Positions 11,011 to 23,604 are shown, counted from the first letter of the stretch. The stretch is DNA of 42,323 nt from Ophiothrix spiculata (GCA_000969725.1 JXSR01S028824.1), one strand, 5' to 3'. Notes: a model not told the origin generated them from the sequence alone. A program made the numbers and translations.

Positions 11011-11253
11011 AGATCTGGAGAGGTGCAAAAATTGCCACAAGGATAACAGTCAGGAGTTTAAAACCTTGTAGTCTGTTGATGATGTCTTCTGATATGGACA
11101 CACAACAAATGGCCGCTGATCGATGAGCAACAGGGCAAAGCAAGGTGTCATACCAATATTTTAGACTTGTGTTGCCTTCTGATTACCAGACATCAGCCAG
11201 CAGCCAGTTGTTATGTGACCAAGGCATTAATCTATGGGTGCTTGGTGACTTAC

Positions 11254-11363
11254 TTTTGTTGGAATGCATTGTTGGTTCCTCGGTGGTCCAAGTCATGACA
11301 CAGACATGCGACTAACAGTACAAAGATCTCTAATTTGGATATATATTTCGCCATGTTGCCCGA
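11254..11363 (-). CDS. PDE5/6/11-like: PDE5/6/11-type phosphodiesterase, catalytic exon with HDLDHRG metal site
   Basis: This internal exon of 110 nt starts in phase 0 after a ctttcag acceptor and stops two bases into a codon before a GTAAGT donor. It reads [20 protein letters not shown] followed by [16 protein letters not shown] and the first two bases of a Lys codon. [10 protein letters not shown] is the hallmark HD motif: the His and Asp bind the catalytic zinc, and the Asp also contacts the second metal. The [16 protein letters not shown] stretch resembles PDE11 and insect PDE5/6-like enzymes more than vertebrate PDE5, which supports an unduplicated invertebrate lineage. The split Lys codon is completed by the first base of the 8849 exon. 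Confidence 0.97.
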
Positions 11364-14311
11364 CTGAAAGATAAAAATCAAGTGGGTTTTTGTTACAAAT
11401 AAGAGACATAACAAACCATACTTATAACTTGGAAGAACAAACTTAAGTTACTGTTCAAATGTACATCCAAGCATTGTTGCTTACTGTGGCACAATTATGA
11501 ATATATGTCTTGACAGCTTGGACACAGTTTGCAACATTTAAATGAAAATGCTTTTCATTTACTGTGTAGCTATAAGGCTTGTACTTAAGTTGGATTTGGA
11601 ATGTATAAAGGCTTAGTTGAATTGCACTAAGTTTCAGGACCCACAGCATAGAATCCTAAAAATATGAGTCTTAACTGATACTGTAACAAATTAAACCATT
11701 ACCAGTTTAATTCAACATTCAACCTTACCACTCGAGTTGAACGGCCGCTATCTAAAATAGAAAAGGGTTGATTAATGGAGTCTATTAGGGTCAGGTTTTT
11801 GTTTTCACCAAATCATTTATCTTTCAAAAGGCAATTCTCTGAGTATATATTGAGATGTACATTACATTCTTCACGAATAAGGGGCAATAATACTTTATTA
11901 GATCTTTACAGATGAACAAATCAAGGGACGTAAAATTACAGAAACATGCAAAATGTGGTCCATATCAGAACTTACAGTACGTATAACTTGCAAAGCATGA
12001 TTTGAAATCTTTATTTAAAATGATAAAAAATAACATTATATTACACTATTATGTAACATACAAGTGTTACACATACTATCATAAAAGTAGGCAGAGAAAT
12101 GCTTTGGATTGTCTCTACTTGTGCATCCAAAAGAAATATAGAAGGGTCTAGTTGCATAAGTATGTCAACCCTGATTAGTTTCCTGATGTGAGCTCTGTAA
12201 AGATTTATTTTGTATCAAATGATCTCATCTAATTTAAAGCATCAGTAACATTAGCCTGCTTTTTAGTCGGGGCACTCAAGTTTGTCCTGGGTGTGGACAA
12301 TGTCTGCAATTCTAAAAGAGATACCAATACAAATTCTAAAAAGAGCATGTATGTGGTTGTTTTAAAGTCCTTTTTTAATTCCCCTCCAATTTGTCATTTA
12401 TTGCAAAATTGTCCACAATCAGTGCATAGTTAGTAGTTAATGAAAAGAAAGTGTCAGAAAGTTGCTTTTAATTTTGCTAAGTTGGTGCATGAATGGGGTT
12501 CTCTTTCTTAAACACTCCTCTTTATACTTCAAAAGGACACTAATGTATGTTTTGTTGTTTTTTGTTTCAAACTTGAGCTTTTCTGTATCAATAACAAGCA
12601 GAAAACATGCTCATAATGAGCACATATTTGTGTATGAACAAACAAGTTTTGAGCTCAAAATTATGCTTGTCAGTTTCACAAGTAATTCAAATATGTTTGG
12701 GACTCATTGACATAGGTGATCTGCCATTCCAATACCCATGTTTGGAGTACATCCCTATACCCAATTCTGAACTGAATACCAGACTCCTCCAGGGGTTGTC
12801 AGCACACACAGTGTCTGATATCTAGAGGTGTCCACAATTAGCCTCCTTGTTAGCAAAGTGACTAGTAAACAGAGGTGACCAGAAACTAATAAACGAGTGT
12901 TTGCATCTTGTCCATTTCCGGACATTTGTTTACCTCATTCCATTTAAAAGTAGGTCTGTGTATTTAGCCTTTACTCCCTTGCCTATAGCTGTTAGATGGA
13001 ATAATCAAGATACTGCAGAGTAGCTGATTTGACTGCAGAAGTTAATGAATAAATAGTTGATCTGGCCTACAGGAATCTTACCATGCATATTTATAAATAA
13101 CTGGACACGGTTTTTGAATCCACAACACCCACCTTCAAGTTAACCTTTTCTAAACTTAGAGCTATACAAATAGTTTGTTAAAGGTTGTGTTTAAGTGAAT
13201 ATTTCTATTGTTGTGTCACCTTTACACATATTGCATCTCACCGGGGAATTAAAATTCATACGGATGGAAAAACATACTAAAAACAGAAAGAGTTGCATAA
13301 GAGAGAAAAGAAGACAGAAGCTGTATTTCTAGATTTGTACCACATTCAAAGATACCCTGGATAACTTCAGGATCAAAGAATTGCTCTATTTTACTCAAAC
13401 TTGGTCAACATTCATGAGAGTCTTGGTTACATGTATATATTAGGACACCAAACCAGAGGGATAGAAATCTAGACAAAAAGCTACGAAAAACCTGAGTGAA
13501 TTTTCCACTGGCAAGTAATTGATAAATGTGCACAATGCAATCTGCTTTCCATTAGTACGCTACTGCTCTATGTTGTAAAAACACCATCATTTATTATGAA
13601 TGAATATATGCTGTAAAAGCATATTCAATAACCGTATTCAGACAGGTTACATGATTCAAATTTGTTTCAATATATAAACTGGCATATAAATATTACATGA
13701 CTTGGTAGTTAAGCTAAATATGTCATACGGTGGCAAATTGTATTATCAATTTAAAGCGTAAATGTGCAGGTACATATCTGTCATATTTTTCTCCAGAGTA
13801 CAGATTGCTAAAAGACTGGTACAAAATTGTACCCATAGATGTTTAACAGTAGTAATGTCATGATAGAATTACAAATTTCCCATGAGAAAAGAAAAAAAAA
13901 TGTTCATTTTTTTTGCAAATCTAATTTATACCCTCATGTTAAATAATTCAAAAATTTGAGAATGTAAAGTACACTTCAAGTCCTTATCAAAATCTTACTT
14001 CTTACAAGTTAACCCTATTCTGAAAGTACGGTAACACTTAATCCTAATCCTTAAATGTTGGATGGGATCTTAGTTCCAATAGACACAAAAATTTACATTG
14101 GGCATCAATAAATATCAATGCTGTCCAATTATCTATTTTGCCTACAATGAGACAACAATTTTCTTCTTCAAATTCTACTAAATAAACTACATTTCTAGTG
14201 CAAAATATGAAGCTACTCAGACCAATTTATAACTCACAAGACCTAAGTAGATTTTGAATTCTATGTCGAGACCCAAATTGTTATGTTAAGAAATATTTCG
14301 TAGTATTGGCA

Positions 14312-14500
14312 AAATATAAAATCATATCAAATATTAATGCTCAAATGTTAAAAATTGTTTATATAGAAACATTTATAACTGCAAGCTAAGCAAAAATATA
14401 TCAAATAGTAACGTTCCAATACTGAAAATTTGTTTATAAAAGGAACATTTCACACTCTAAGCAAAGATAAAATTATATCAAATATTTATGCTCAAATTTG
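14312..14500. repeat. Degenerate short tandem repeat, 2-3 units
   Basis: Successive units share ATATCAAATA-TAATGCTCAAA, a TTGTTTATA block and a CTAAGCAAA block, with a period of about 70-85 bp. It forms the left end of the larger duplication. Confidence 0.6.
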
Positions 14501-16225
14501 TACATCTTCAAAGGTAAGCGTCAGTAAAAGGCTGCAATATAATAACACAAAAGTGGCACTATATCTTGTAAAAACATCACCTGCATGGATTGAAAGTTAC
14601 AAGTGGCTTGGTCTAGGTGTCCTACATTCATATTTTGCTTTTCATTTCAGGACCAAGAGACGGGAGTCGTAACCTACATCTAGTTAAGACTGGCATTACC
14701 ATTTCAACCTGTTTGAAAGCATTAACAGCTTTACCCTTATTATCAAGCTTACTAAGAGATCACAATGTGTGCAAAAAGGGATGAAAGTTGTTGCAAAAAT
14801 ATTTAAAAATTTATGTTGTAGGATTTAAGATTTTACATTATGGTATCAATACAGCGAGATCTAAAAACCAAGAATAGACTAAAATATAAAGCTAATATTG
14901 TTAAGAAGTGATTTTAAAGTTTAATGGTTCTAAAGATGCCAGTGGGAAGCCAGCTCATATGTAGGTCTGGATCATCATGCAGTGATGTTTATTTATATCA
15001 ATACGGCTGTGTTTGTAAAGCAAAAGTCAATGGTAGTCTCAGTAGATTTAGAGCTTGCAGGCCTCCTACATAACACCTGCTAATGGGGCTTTCTTCATAT
15101 AGTATGATAATCTAATCATCTCCCAACAAACCTTTATTATATAATACCATTTTGTATTTAAACTGGTAAAATAATGTAATAATCCGTGTAATCTTCTGTT
15201 TTCAAACAAAGGCCAAAATACAGCTTGCAGTACAACTATATATATGAATAAATATTTAATACTTTAAACATCCAAAATCAAGTGTTGCCATTTCTTAATT
15301 GGCAAAAGTTGCAGTTACATATACAAAAAAATTATGATCAGCTCCAGACGAATTTAAATAGCAATTGTGGCACATGAAGTCTGAGAAGCTAGAATTTCAG
15401 GAGCAATCAGCTTTCAAAGGTCACTGAATTGGGCTTTCAAATCAATAATTATATCAAATATTAGAAATCAAAAGGTTAAAACGTGACCTAACAAGTTTTA
15501 GTACCCCAAAGTTTAGCAGTTAACTTTCAAACACAGGAGGTTTAGGTAACACATTCGTAACTTCACATACGTATACTACCATACAAAAGTATTTATTTTT
15601 GAATCATAATATGTCAACATCTTTCTCTAGAATAGAACTTTTCATCCAATACAGGAGCAATCAATGATAAAAATCTACAAGTTTAAGATTTAAAGTTGTT
15701 ACTCTATACCTCAATGTGTTTTATACTATATTTGATGAGGCAATCAATATCCTTGGTTTTGACATGTTCCTTCAGCATTTATATCATTGATTTTCTCTTT
15801 ACCTCTCGTCTTCTATACGTTATCTCTATCAAGCTATTATAAACACGCCAACGAGCCATTATTCAATATCCAGAGTGCAATCCATGATATAAATTGATAG
15901 TCTGGGGCTTTGTGTCTCCTATATAAGACTTTTGCTACTTTGACCTATTCATGTTCATTCAATACTGCAAATCAGTGATTTCCTATAAGATCTTCTTCTT
16001 GATACAAACGATTACATTACATACAATGTGCTCCAGTGAAAGCAAGCCATGTAACCCGATACCTACATAATTACACTCAGCTGCCTTTATAATCAATGTT
16101 TCTCCCTCAAGGTGTGTATCAATTCTATATGAGGCTTTCATACCCTTGATCAATAATAATCATTTTGAAATGAGCTATGGATGATCATATATACTAGGTA
16201 TTCAGTAATACTAGTATCCTTGAAA
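14390..16225. repeat. Segmental duplication, copy 1
   Basis: The left part (14390-14900) matches 17294-17804 with few differences, and the right part (about 15708-16225) matches about 18417-18940. The offset is 2904 bp at the left and 2704 bp at the right. The middle cannot be compared because copy 2 has an N gap. An 80-codon frame at 14430-14672 survives in both copies, but the differences are mostly amino-acid changing, so it is not supported as a gene. The right part contains a block with a TATA-like TCCTATATAAGAC at about 15918. Confidence 0.85.
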
Positions 16226-16539
16226 GTCCTGGAATATGCAGGTTAATGTTTCAGACAAAGTATTCTTAATATTGTAATCAATGTTTTAAAACAAGCACAG
16301 CAAGCTGATAAACTAAACTCTTGTCATTTTGTTCACAAAGACACATCACAAACCATTTCACATCATTAAAAACACATCATTATTCAGTATAATTCTATTG
16401 TCACTTAGTACGCTTCAAACATTTTCACTGTTTTTTTTCCTTTTCCCTTTGTGTGATTGGTATGAGGATGTGTATGTGTTTGAGTTAATGTCCAGCACCC
16501 TAATTTGGTTCCAGTCTATTTAAATTAAAATAAGACACC

Positions 16540-16850
16540 TGTCACAGTGGTACGCCTTCTCTGAAGGCATATTTGTAACTATCAATATCAATCTTTTTTG
16601 TGTTTAAAAATTTTGTTTACCACCTGTGTATTATTTTAGTAATGTTCCCTATTTGTTTATGATAGTTCTTATTATTTTCTCTTCTTGTAACTATCTTTTA
16701 TGGGTGCTATCTGACACACGCCCTGCGTTTTTGGTAGCATCCACATCTAACTTGTGAACAATTGTACTTATTTATTAATATAATTATCAATTGTTGTTAA
16801 CATTGTGAGTTAAGACGGAAACAAATAAAATTGATTGATTAATTGATTTA
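16540..16850 (+). mobile_element. LINE-like 3' tail ending in a TTGATTGA microsatellite
   Basis: This non-coding segment ends AACAAATAAAATTGATTGAT and then a TTGATTGATTAATTGATT run at 16831-16848. A unique 3' region followed by a short tandem tail is typical of CR1/L2-type non-LTR retrotransposon 3' ends. No reverse transcriptase sequence is present, so this is a suggestion from structure only; the left boundary is approximate. Confidence 0.35.
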
Positions 16851-16974
16851 TTTACATTCACGAATCACAGAAAATATGCAAATGAGATTTATTGCAGTGA
16901 ACATCTTTTATTGGCACAGATGTAGAAGCTTATTGCAGCTACTAACAAAGCAATGGACTAATAAACTGTTTTAA

Positions 16975-17206
16975 AGATTTGGACTAGCAGACTTATTTCA
17001 AAATTCGGACTTGCAAGTCCATTTTAAAATTCGGACTGGCGAGCGAGCCTATTTTAAAATTCAGACAAGCGATCCTATTTCAAAAGTCAGCCAAGCTGTT
17101 TTTTTCGAACTAGCAAGCCTTTGTCAAGGTTTTAATTTTCCCCATTGAATAATGTGATCAGAATAGCAAGCTGTCGGAATAGTAAGCCATCAGACTGGCA
17201 AACGGA
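16975..17206. repeat. Imperfect ~27-bp tandem repeat
   Basis: At least five units follow the pattern GGACTNGCAAGCC then TATTTTAAAATTC (unit starts near 16981, 17008, 17034, 17063 and 17088). Looser units continue to about 17206 (GAACTAGCAAGCC, AGAATAGCAAGC, AGACTGGCAAAC). Confidence 0.7.
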
Positions 17207-17293
17207 TCCCAATATTAACATATCTGGGAAGTAATAACCAAACCAATTGTAAAATATGAACCTACTGGGAAAACATTCAAACGACAAGTAAAT

Positions 17294-18940
17294 ACAAAAA
17301 TATATCAAATTTTAATGCTCTAATGCTCAAAATTTGTTTATAAAAGGAACATTTCACACTCTAAGCAAAGATAAAATTATATCAAATATTTATGCTCAAA
17401 TTTGTACATCTTCAAAGGTAAGCGTCAGTAAAAGGCTGCAATGTAATAACACAAAAGTGGCACTATATCTTATGAAAACATCACCTGTGTGGATTGAAAG
17501 TTACAAGTGGCTTGGTCTAGGCGTCCTACATTCATATTTTGCTTTTGATTTCAGGATCAAGAGTCGTGAGTCGTAACCTACATCTAGTTAAGACTGGCAT
17601 TACCATTTCAACCTGTTTGTATGCATTAACAGCTTCACCCTTATTATCAAGCTTACTAAGAGATCACAATGTGTGCAAAAAGGGATGAAAGTTGTTGGAA
17701 AATATTAAAAAATTTATGTTGTAGGATTTAAGATTTTATATAATGGTATCAATACAGCGAGATCTAAAAACTCTAAATAGACCAAAATATAAAAGCTAAT
17801 ATTGNNNNNNNNNNNNNNNNNNNNNNNNNNNNNNNNNNNNNNNNNNNNNNNNNNNNNNNNNNNNNNNNNNNNNNNNNNNNNNNNNNNNNNNNNNNNNNNN
17901 NNNNNNNNNNNNNNNNNNNNNNNNNNNNNNNNNNNNNNNNNNNNNNNNNNNNNNNNNNNNNNNNNNNNNNNNNNNNNNNNNNNNNNNNNNNNNNNNNNNN
18001 NNNNNNNNNNNNNNNNNNNNNNNNNNNNNNNNNNNNNNNNNNNNNNNNNNNNNNNNNNNNNNNNNNNNNNNNNNNNNNNNNNNNNNNNNNNNNNNNNNNN
18101 NNNNNNNNNNNNNNNNNNNNNNNNNNNNNNNNNNNNNNNNNNNNNNNNNNNNNNNNNNNNNNNNNNNNNNNNNNNNNNNNNNNNNNNNNNNNNNNNNNNN
18201 NNNNNNNNNNNNNNNNNNNNNNNNNNNNNNNNNNNNNNNNNNNNNNNNNNNNNNNNNNNNNNNNNNNNNNNNNNNNNNNNNNNNNNNNNNNNNNNNNNNN
18301 NNNNNNNNNNNNNNNNNNNNNNNNNNNNNNNNNNNNNNNNNNNNAAGTGCTTTAGCAATATACTGTTATAGCTTACATGTACCTTCAAATGTAAGTTTTC
18401 AATTTTGAATTAACTGTAAAGCTCAATGTGCTTTATTGATGAAGCACTTGATATCCTTGGTATAGTCATGTTCTCGTAGCATTCATATCATTGATTTTCT
18501 GTTAGCCTCTCATCTTATATACGTTCTTTCCATCAAGCTATTATAAACACGCCAACGAGCCATTATTCAATATCCAGAGTGCAATTCATGATATAAATTG
18601 ATAGGCTGGGGCTTTGTGTCTCCTATATAAGACTTCTGATACCTTGACCTATTCATGTTCATTCAATACTGCAAATCAGTGATTTCCTACAAGATCTTCT
18701 TCTTGATACAAACGATTACATTACATACAATGTGCTCCAGTGAAAGCAAGCCATGTAACCCGATACCTACATCATTACACTCAGCTGTCTTTATAATCAA
18801 TGTTTCTTCCTCAAGGTGTGTATCAATTCTATACGAGGCTTACATACCCTTCATCAATAATAATCATTTTGAAATGAGCTATGTATGATCAAATGATACT
18901 ATACTAAGTGTTCGTTGGTAGTAATATCCTTTGAAATAAG
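17294..18940. repeat. Segmental duplication, copy 2 (interrupted by the N gap)
   Basis: Second copy of the 14390-16225 segment in the same orientation. The left part is 17294-17804 and the right part about 18417-18940. It is about 200 bp shorter between matching flanks than copy 1 as assembled, so either copy 2 has a deletion or the gap is undersized. The 18655-18888 frame exists only here; copy 1 has a stop at the matching place. Confidence 0.85.
17805..18344. other. Assembly gap (540 Ns)
   Basis: An uninterrupted run of N. The open frames reported across it have no meaning. It lies inside the second copy of a local duplication, a usual cause of assembly breaks. Confidence 0.99.
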
Positions 18941-19714
18941 TCTCTTATGCTCAGAACCTTTTCTTTTAAAGGTTTCTTTATAAAATTGGACCTAGAAGTG
19001 CAATCAGGGGATTGTAGTCCACAGTGCACTAATTGCTACACTTTTTGGTAACTTTTGTTATGTAGAAAAAAAAGAAGAAAATTTGAATTTGATTCATTCA
19101 TGCCTTAAACAACCATTTTGCTATACCTCTTTGCCCGGGTTGTAACTCGAACTTAGTTGCAACTATTCCGGATAACTTGTAGCAACAAAATGTGAAAAGA
19201 TCAACCAGTTTGTCTTGTTGGTAAGGGTCATTGTTGGAAATGTTATCAAGATCAAGATTAAGATCAAGAATTTGAACAAAAACATCTCCAGTAGAGAGTC
19301 TAAAACCAATACATATTATCAACTGCAGCTCATTGATAAAAAACTCAAAAGTGTCCTTTACAAAATGCTGATTAATATCAAGGGACAAATATAGGACTTA
19401 ACTGATATATGATACTATCAACAAGACATGGAATGTTTTAAAAATAATGAAAACACAAATTACAATCCACTTGCTTTCAATCAATATATCTCAATACACA
19501 TATAATAATCTTGAAACCATGGGTTACATAACCTGTGACAAACTAATTGCATAAGAATATTTCAACACTTTTGGAGCTGCCTGTTCAAATTATAAAGAAC
19601 CATTCATGATAAAATCAATTGTAACATCATGAAACAAAGTCAGCAATGAATGCTTCCTATTTGTTTGGCCAACTTATATTCCAAGCCAAAGTAATTGATA
19701 TCCCTGACCTTTAT

Positions 19715-20060
19715 TTACATTGAACAAAATCAATAGTTTTCTTATTTCCTTACTTTCAAATCAAGGTTATCTTGTTTTTCTTATAAATGTAAAATAACAC
19801 CATTTTCAAACCAATAATTTTTTCTTATTTTTCCAATGCAAGATAAAACTATTCTTAAAGCCAAGAAGCAGGCAGTAGCTTATCTAATTTTCCTCATGTA
19901 AGCTAACATAATTCTTAATTCAATAGTTTTCTTGCTTTTTTTCCCCTCATTCAAGTTACTACTATTTTCAAAGCAACAGTTATCTTATTTTGCTGATAGA
20001 ATCTTCTAGTATTTTCAAATCAAGTTTTTCATAGTTTCCTTATGCAAGCAATCAATTTAC
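19715..20060. repeat. Degenerate tandem repeat, ~65-bp unit
   Basis: About five or six decayed units with the pattern ATTTTCAAA, then CAATAGTTTTCTTATTTT, then CCT-ATGCAAG. Copies are very divergent. Confidence 0.5.
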
Positions 20061-20262
20061 CTATCATCATGAAATTCCTGATACAAATCAGTAAGATTTG
20101 TAGTTGAAGCTTAAGAGTAATTCCCTTATTTTCAGATTTCTATCCCAATACTCTTGTAGTTTGTTATAGTTTGCACCACTGAAAATATTTTCTTCTTATT
20201 TTCCATTTCATGTATGCTATATAATCTAGCTAGACTAGTTCTTCGATTTCATGAAGGTTATC

Positions 20263-20346
20263 CACGATATAAATTGATAGTGTGGAGCTTTGTGTCTCCT
20301 ATGTAAGACTTTTGATACCTTGACCTATTCGTGTTCATTCAATATT
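20263..20346. repeat. Third, diverged copy of the 15883-15970 / 18587-18674 block
   Basis: It shares ACGATATAAATTGATAG, GCTTTGTGTCTCCTAT and TTGACCTATTC-TGTTCATTC with the two duplication copies. The TATATAAG of those copies is TATGTAAG here. Sequence on either side does not match the larger duplication, so this block moved or survived separately. Confidence 0.75.
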
Positions 20347-20665
20347 GAAATATATCACATGAAGACCCTCTCCTTAAGGTTGTTTCACAGTATCTGCCTC
20401 TTTGTATTGTGTAGCTATTATAGCAGATGATCACGTTTTTGTAAAATAGTCGTCACAATATGGTAAGACTCATTTGCATTCAAATTGAAATTGAAACCAA
20501 AATAAGAGTGTTATCTACCAGCACATTGGAAAGTTTGTAACCTTTGAAACTTTGTTCTGTCGGATGCAGTTGTTGAAATATTTTTTCCTAATATATAGCT
20601 TTTCTTTTCTTCCATGGTACTATTATATACTGCCATAAAACGCAAGAATGCCTAATTATAGTCTG

Positions 20666-20745
20666 CTCCTTTCTGCAAGAATTAAGGTAAAAGAAATTGA
20701 CTTGCATGTAATCTGCAATGCACATACTGTCTTTTGTATGCCGGA
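20666..20745 (+). repeat. Interspersed repeat family A, copy 3
   Basis: It carries CTCCTTTCTGCAAGAATTAA, GACTTGCATGTAATCTGCAA and TGCACATACTGTCTTTTGTA in the same order as the 29072-29153 copy. Confidence 0.55.
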
Positions 20746-20893
20746 CTGATAAGTATCAGTTATAAATTGACAGCATTTAGCATTTTCAGCCTAGACCAAA
20801 TAAAAGACATCATTTTGACCTTTTAAAACTAAATCAGTTAAAAGTCCAAATCAGTCTACATTTTGTTGTTTACTTTATTTCAATTTCATTCAT

Positions 20894-21180
20894 TTATTTT
20901 GTTGACTGCTTTCCACCGGGCACATCATGGGATTTGATATCTACAATAACAATATTATTATGTCCAGTCAATGTTATGAATATGAAGCTTATATCAAGTT
21001 CTTGTCAATTACTTTTCATTTCAAGAAAATTTGTTATGACAGAGCTCCAAATCTGTATTTATTTCTTTATTTACTTCAATACTTAAATCTAAATTTCATC
21101 AATTTATTCTGTTGTCTGCTGTCCATGGGGCCATCATGGGATAATAAGTCTCTAATAACAATGTTGTAATTTCCAGTACA
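20894..21180. repeat. Two-unit tandem duplication, ~207-bp period
   Basis: TTTATTTTGTTGACTGCT, CATCATGGGAT and TAACAATATTATTATGTCCA at 20894-20970 recur as TTTATTCTGTTGTCTGCT, CATCATGGGAT and TAACAATGTTGTAATTTCCA at about 21102-21176. Confidence 0.7.
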
Positions 21181-21424
21181 AGTTGTGAAAGACGCCCAGA
21201 AAGCATATGTCCTGTCCAATACAGTGCTGGCTCCAAGCTATTGTAGATTCCTAGATCTAAAACATGTCACACCTTGCAATCTTCTTAATTCACATATCTA
21301 TCAGGTAGTTCCAAATATCCTTGACATCTGATATCCAACTCAACATGTTTTTCCTCTTCTTTCAAATCAACTTTATTGCTAGGTTATTCAGATATCATAT
21401 ATCAGCTATATCTACAGACATAGT

Positions 21425-21540
21425 CATTAAGTCAACAAACAGTGATTTCAAGATTCAGCATTGTGGACCATCTTTGTCATTAAAGTCAACAAACAATGAT
21501 TTCTCAATTCAACACCGTGGAACCACTTCATCACTAGCAC
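21425..21540. repeat. Two-unit tandem repeat, ~55-60 bp
   Basis: AAGTCAACAAACAGTGATTT, ATTCAGCATTGTGGACCA and TCATTA are repeated as AAGTCAACAAACAATGATTT, ATTCAACACCGTGGAACCA and TCACTA. Confidence 0.7.
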
Positions 21541-22401
21541 CAATCCAATATCTGCTTCAAAAAATAAGCATTTGAAATTGCATGCCGACTACGTTCTTTT
21601 ACCTCGTATAAGATTCATGTAGGAACTAAGTAGACAGTACAGCCAATACTGTTTCATAAGGCAGTATATACATATATCAAATATACATACGTACATACAA
21701 CTGTCTTGCTAAACTGACATTAAATGTATTATTTTCTATAATGGTATACTGCATTTTCCATTTGTATTGCAGATAAACCTGTCCCTAAATTACAAATCCA
21801 TTTTATCCAAGAGATTGCTCTCATTATAATCTACAACTAAATCCATTTCTTAACCAGCTCTACAAATCTTAACATATTTCCTAGAAAAGGCTATAAAAAC
21901 ATACTGCCAAGGAAAGAAGTATTCAGAATTCATATACTCCACATTAAGTATGCAGTGAAGCAGTCATTTGAATCTCATGGCTTATCACTTGGGTATTATT
22001 TTTAAACAGTTATTAATCTATAAATATGACAATTTCATTTCAAAAGTAAAATTATTTTCATATTTTCATTAAAGAAAACAGATCATGTGTGTGCAACTAA
22101 TGATGAATCTAAGCCATTGGTTTATGGCTGACCAGATTTGTATTTGAATGAAATGGGGCAGCAAATGGACAAAATCAGCCATGTACATCCTCACACGATT
22201 CTGCTTTGAAGCCATAATAATATTCTTATGCATTGGCAACTTGACCACATTAAAGTGGGAATCTTATCCACAGGGTTCAATTCTCCTAGTCTGGCTTATC
22301 AAGACAAACCTTTAGATTAGTTTTGTTCAACACTTCACTCTTGTACTTCAGGCAACAGGTATGCAACACATAAACTGACTCAATTAGAAAAGATCCACAT
22401 C

Positions 22402-22497
22402 CTAGTCGTCATCATTGTCGTTATTATCATCATAATAGCCATCATCATCATCTATCACCATCGTAAGCTGCTTAACATTATCATTATCATTACTAGA
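22402..22497. repeat. Imperfect (TCA/TTA)n microsatellite
   Basis: A run of mostly CAT/TCA/TTA triplets such as ATCATCATCATCTATCACCA and ATTATCATTATCATTACT. Confidence 0.75.
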
Positions 22498-23340
22498 CAT
22501 TTTAAATAACAGTCATGAAATTACAAATATTTAATACATTTTAAGAAAGTAAAATGATAATTTACATACTTCATGTTCATTATCCTTTGTTTATATCATG
22601 GATAGAAAGTGTAAATATCCATTTCAAATATAAGCAAATAGACTGTGAAAATATGTCTTATGTAAGGAATAAAGGAGGCAGTAGATAACCCCAAATGCCA
22701 TAAATCTTAATATCGGGGCACAAATTTGACTCAAAGCAGTCTCAAGCTTCAAATGATAGTGAAACATTAGTAGAATAACAAATCCATCTGCTATGCCTAT
22801 GATGCAAGAAAATGTCAAACTGTCCTCTTCAATACATGCAAACTGCTTTAGGTGACGGGTGATGACTTTTACACATACCCATTATAAAGCAAGAAAAATA
22901 TGCAAGTTGACAGGCTGTTTTTTCTTCTTCTCCGTCATGTTGAGACGTATTTGCTGTAGATGAACTGAGTGAGAGGGAAGCTCACATGGGAAATCAAACC
23001 ATCGCAGGAATTATTGATTACATTTACAAGATAATGAAAATAAAATTAACTCAATAAAATCGTGAAGGAAACACAATTTACATTGTATCCTCAAGGTAGT
23101 TGGATTTCCGACAGAATACAATAAGTCTGTTACATAAGATGTTCAAAAATATCAACAGATTCTTAACGGTGTATTCATGTCTTACAAGGGAGGCAGTTGC
23201 ACTAAAGATTTACACTCAATTTCATTTTTCATCTACGGCCTTGCAACAAAATGCACTGCAGAACTAAACATTTCATACAATATTATTACTCACTTCTCTG
23301 TAAATGTTTCAAAAAGTGTATCATTGTTGTATAATAAAAA

Positions 23341-23604
23341 ATAAATAAATGTCGCTGCTTATATAGCGCTTTTCCATAATTGATCAAAGCGCTTTACATT
23401 TATTCCGTTACCACTAGAATACAGCCAGCTGCCCATTCAAGCGCTCAATGTCAGTATTCCTAGTAACTCCCCATATAACGCTTGGGTCGATGAGGCAAGT
23501 GTGATAAAGTGATTTGTCCAGGTTCACAACACGTTGGCACCAACGGGGCTCGAACTCACAACCTCATGTTTATGAGTCCTGCCAATTTCCGCTAGACCAC
23601 ACGT
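23341..23604 (-). mobile_element. tRNA-headed SINE, minus orientation
   Basis: On the minus strand the head at about 23604 reads ACGTGTGGTCTAGCGG (A box), and a B box GTTCGAGCCCCG lies at 23556-23544. The body reads on to AAAGCGCTTTGATCAATTAT and GCGCTATATAAGCAGCGACA at the left end, where an AATAAATAAAT stretch sits as the likely tail. It is a different SINE from the 391-774 one, but both have a GCGCTATATAA end block. Confidence 0.8.

Larger units (their letters stand above)
8850..11253 (-). other. Intron 4 of the PDE gene
   Basis: 2404 nt, splitting a Lys codon after its second base, donor GTAAGT and acceptor tttctccag. It contains three separate inverted-repeat DNA elements (9236-9512, 10042-10264, 10349-10531) and two copies of an interspersed repeat (10751-10832, 10933-11010). 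The 144-codon minus-strand open frame at 11143-10709 runs across these repeats and resembles no protein I know. Confidence 0.85.

Noticed and set aside
10709..11143. 144-codon minus-strand open frame
   Set aside because: It runs across two copies of an interspersed repeat, has no recognisable domain, and lies inside a PDE intron.
11729..11751. Possible 23-nt micro-exon on the minus strand (ctattttag ... gtaagg)
   Set aside because: It would sit between two phase-0 PDE exons and shift the frame, and the protein is already continuous across that junction.
14430..14672. 80-codon open frame kept in both duplication copies (also 17334-17576)
   Set aside because: Nearly all base differences between the copies change the amino acid and only about two are silent. 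It starts at TTG, and no family is recognisable. Both copies being open is explained by their recent common origin.
17714..18388. Long open frames on both strands across 17714-18388
   Set aside because: They consist of untranslated Ns from the assembly gap.
18655..18888. 77-codon plus-strand frame after the TATA-like block
   Set aside because: Copy 1 of the duplication has a stop at codon 41 in the same frame, and there is no family resemblance. I keep only the block itself as a finding.
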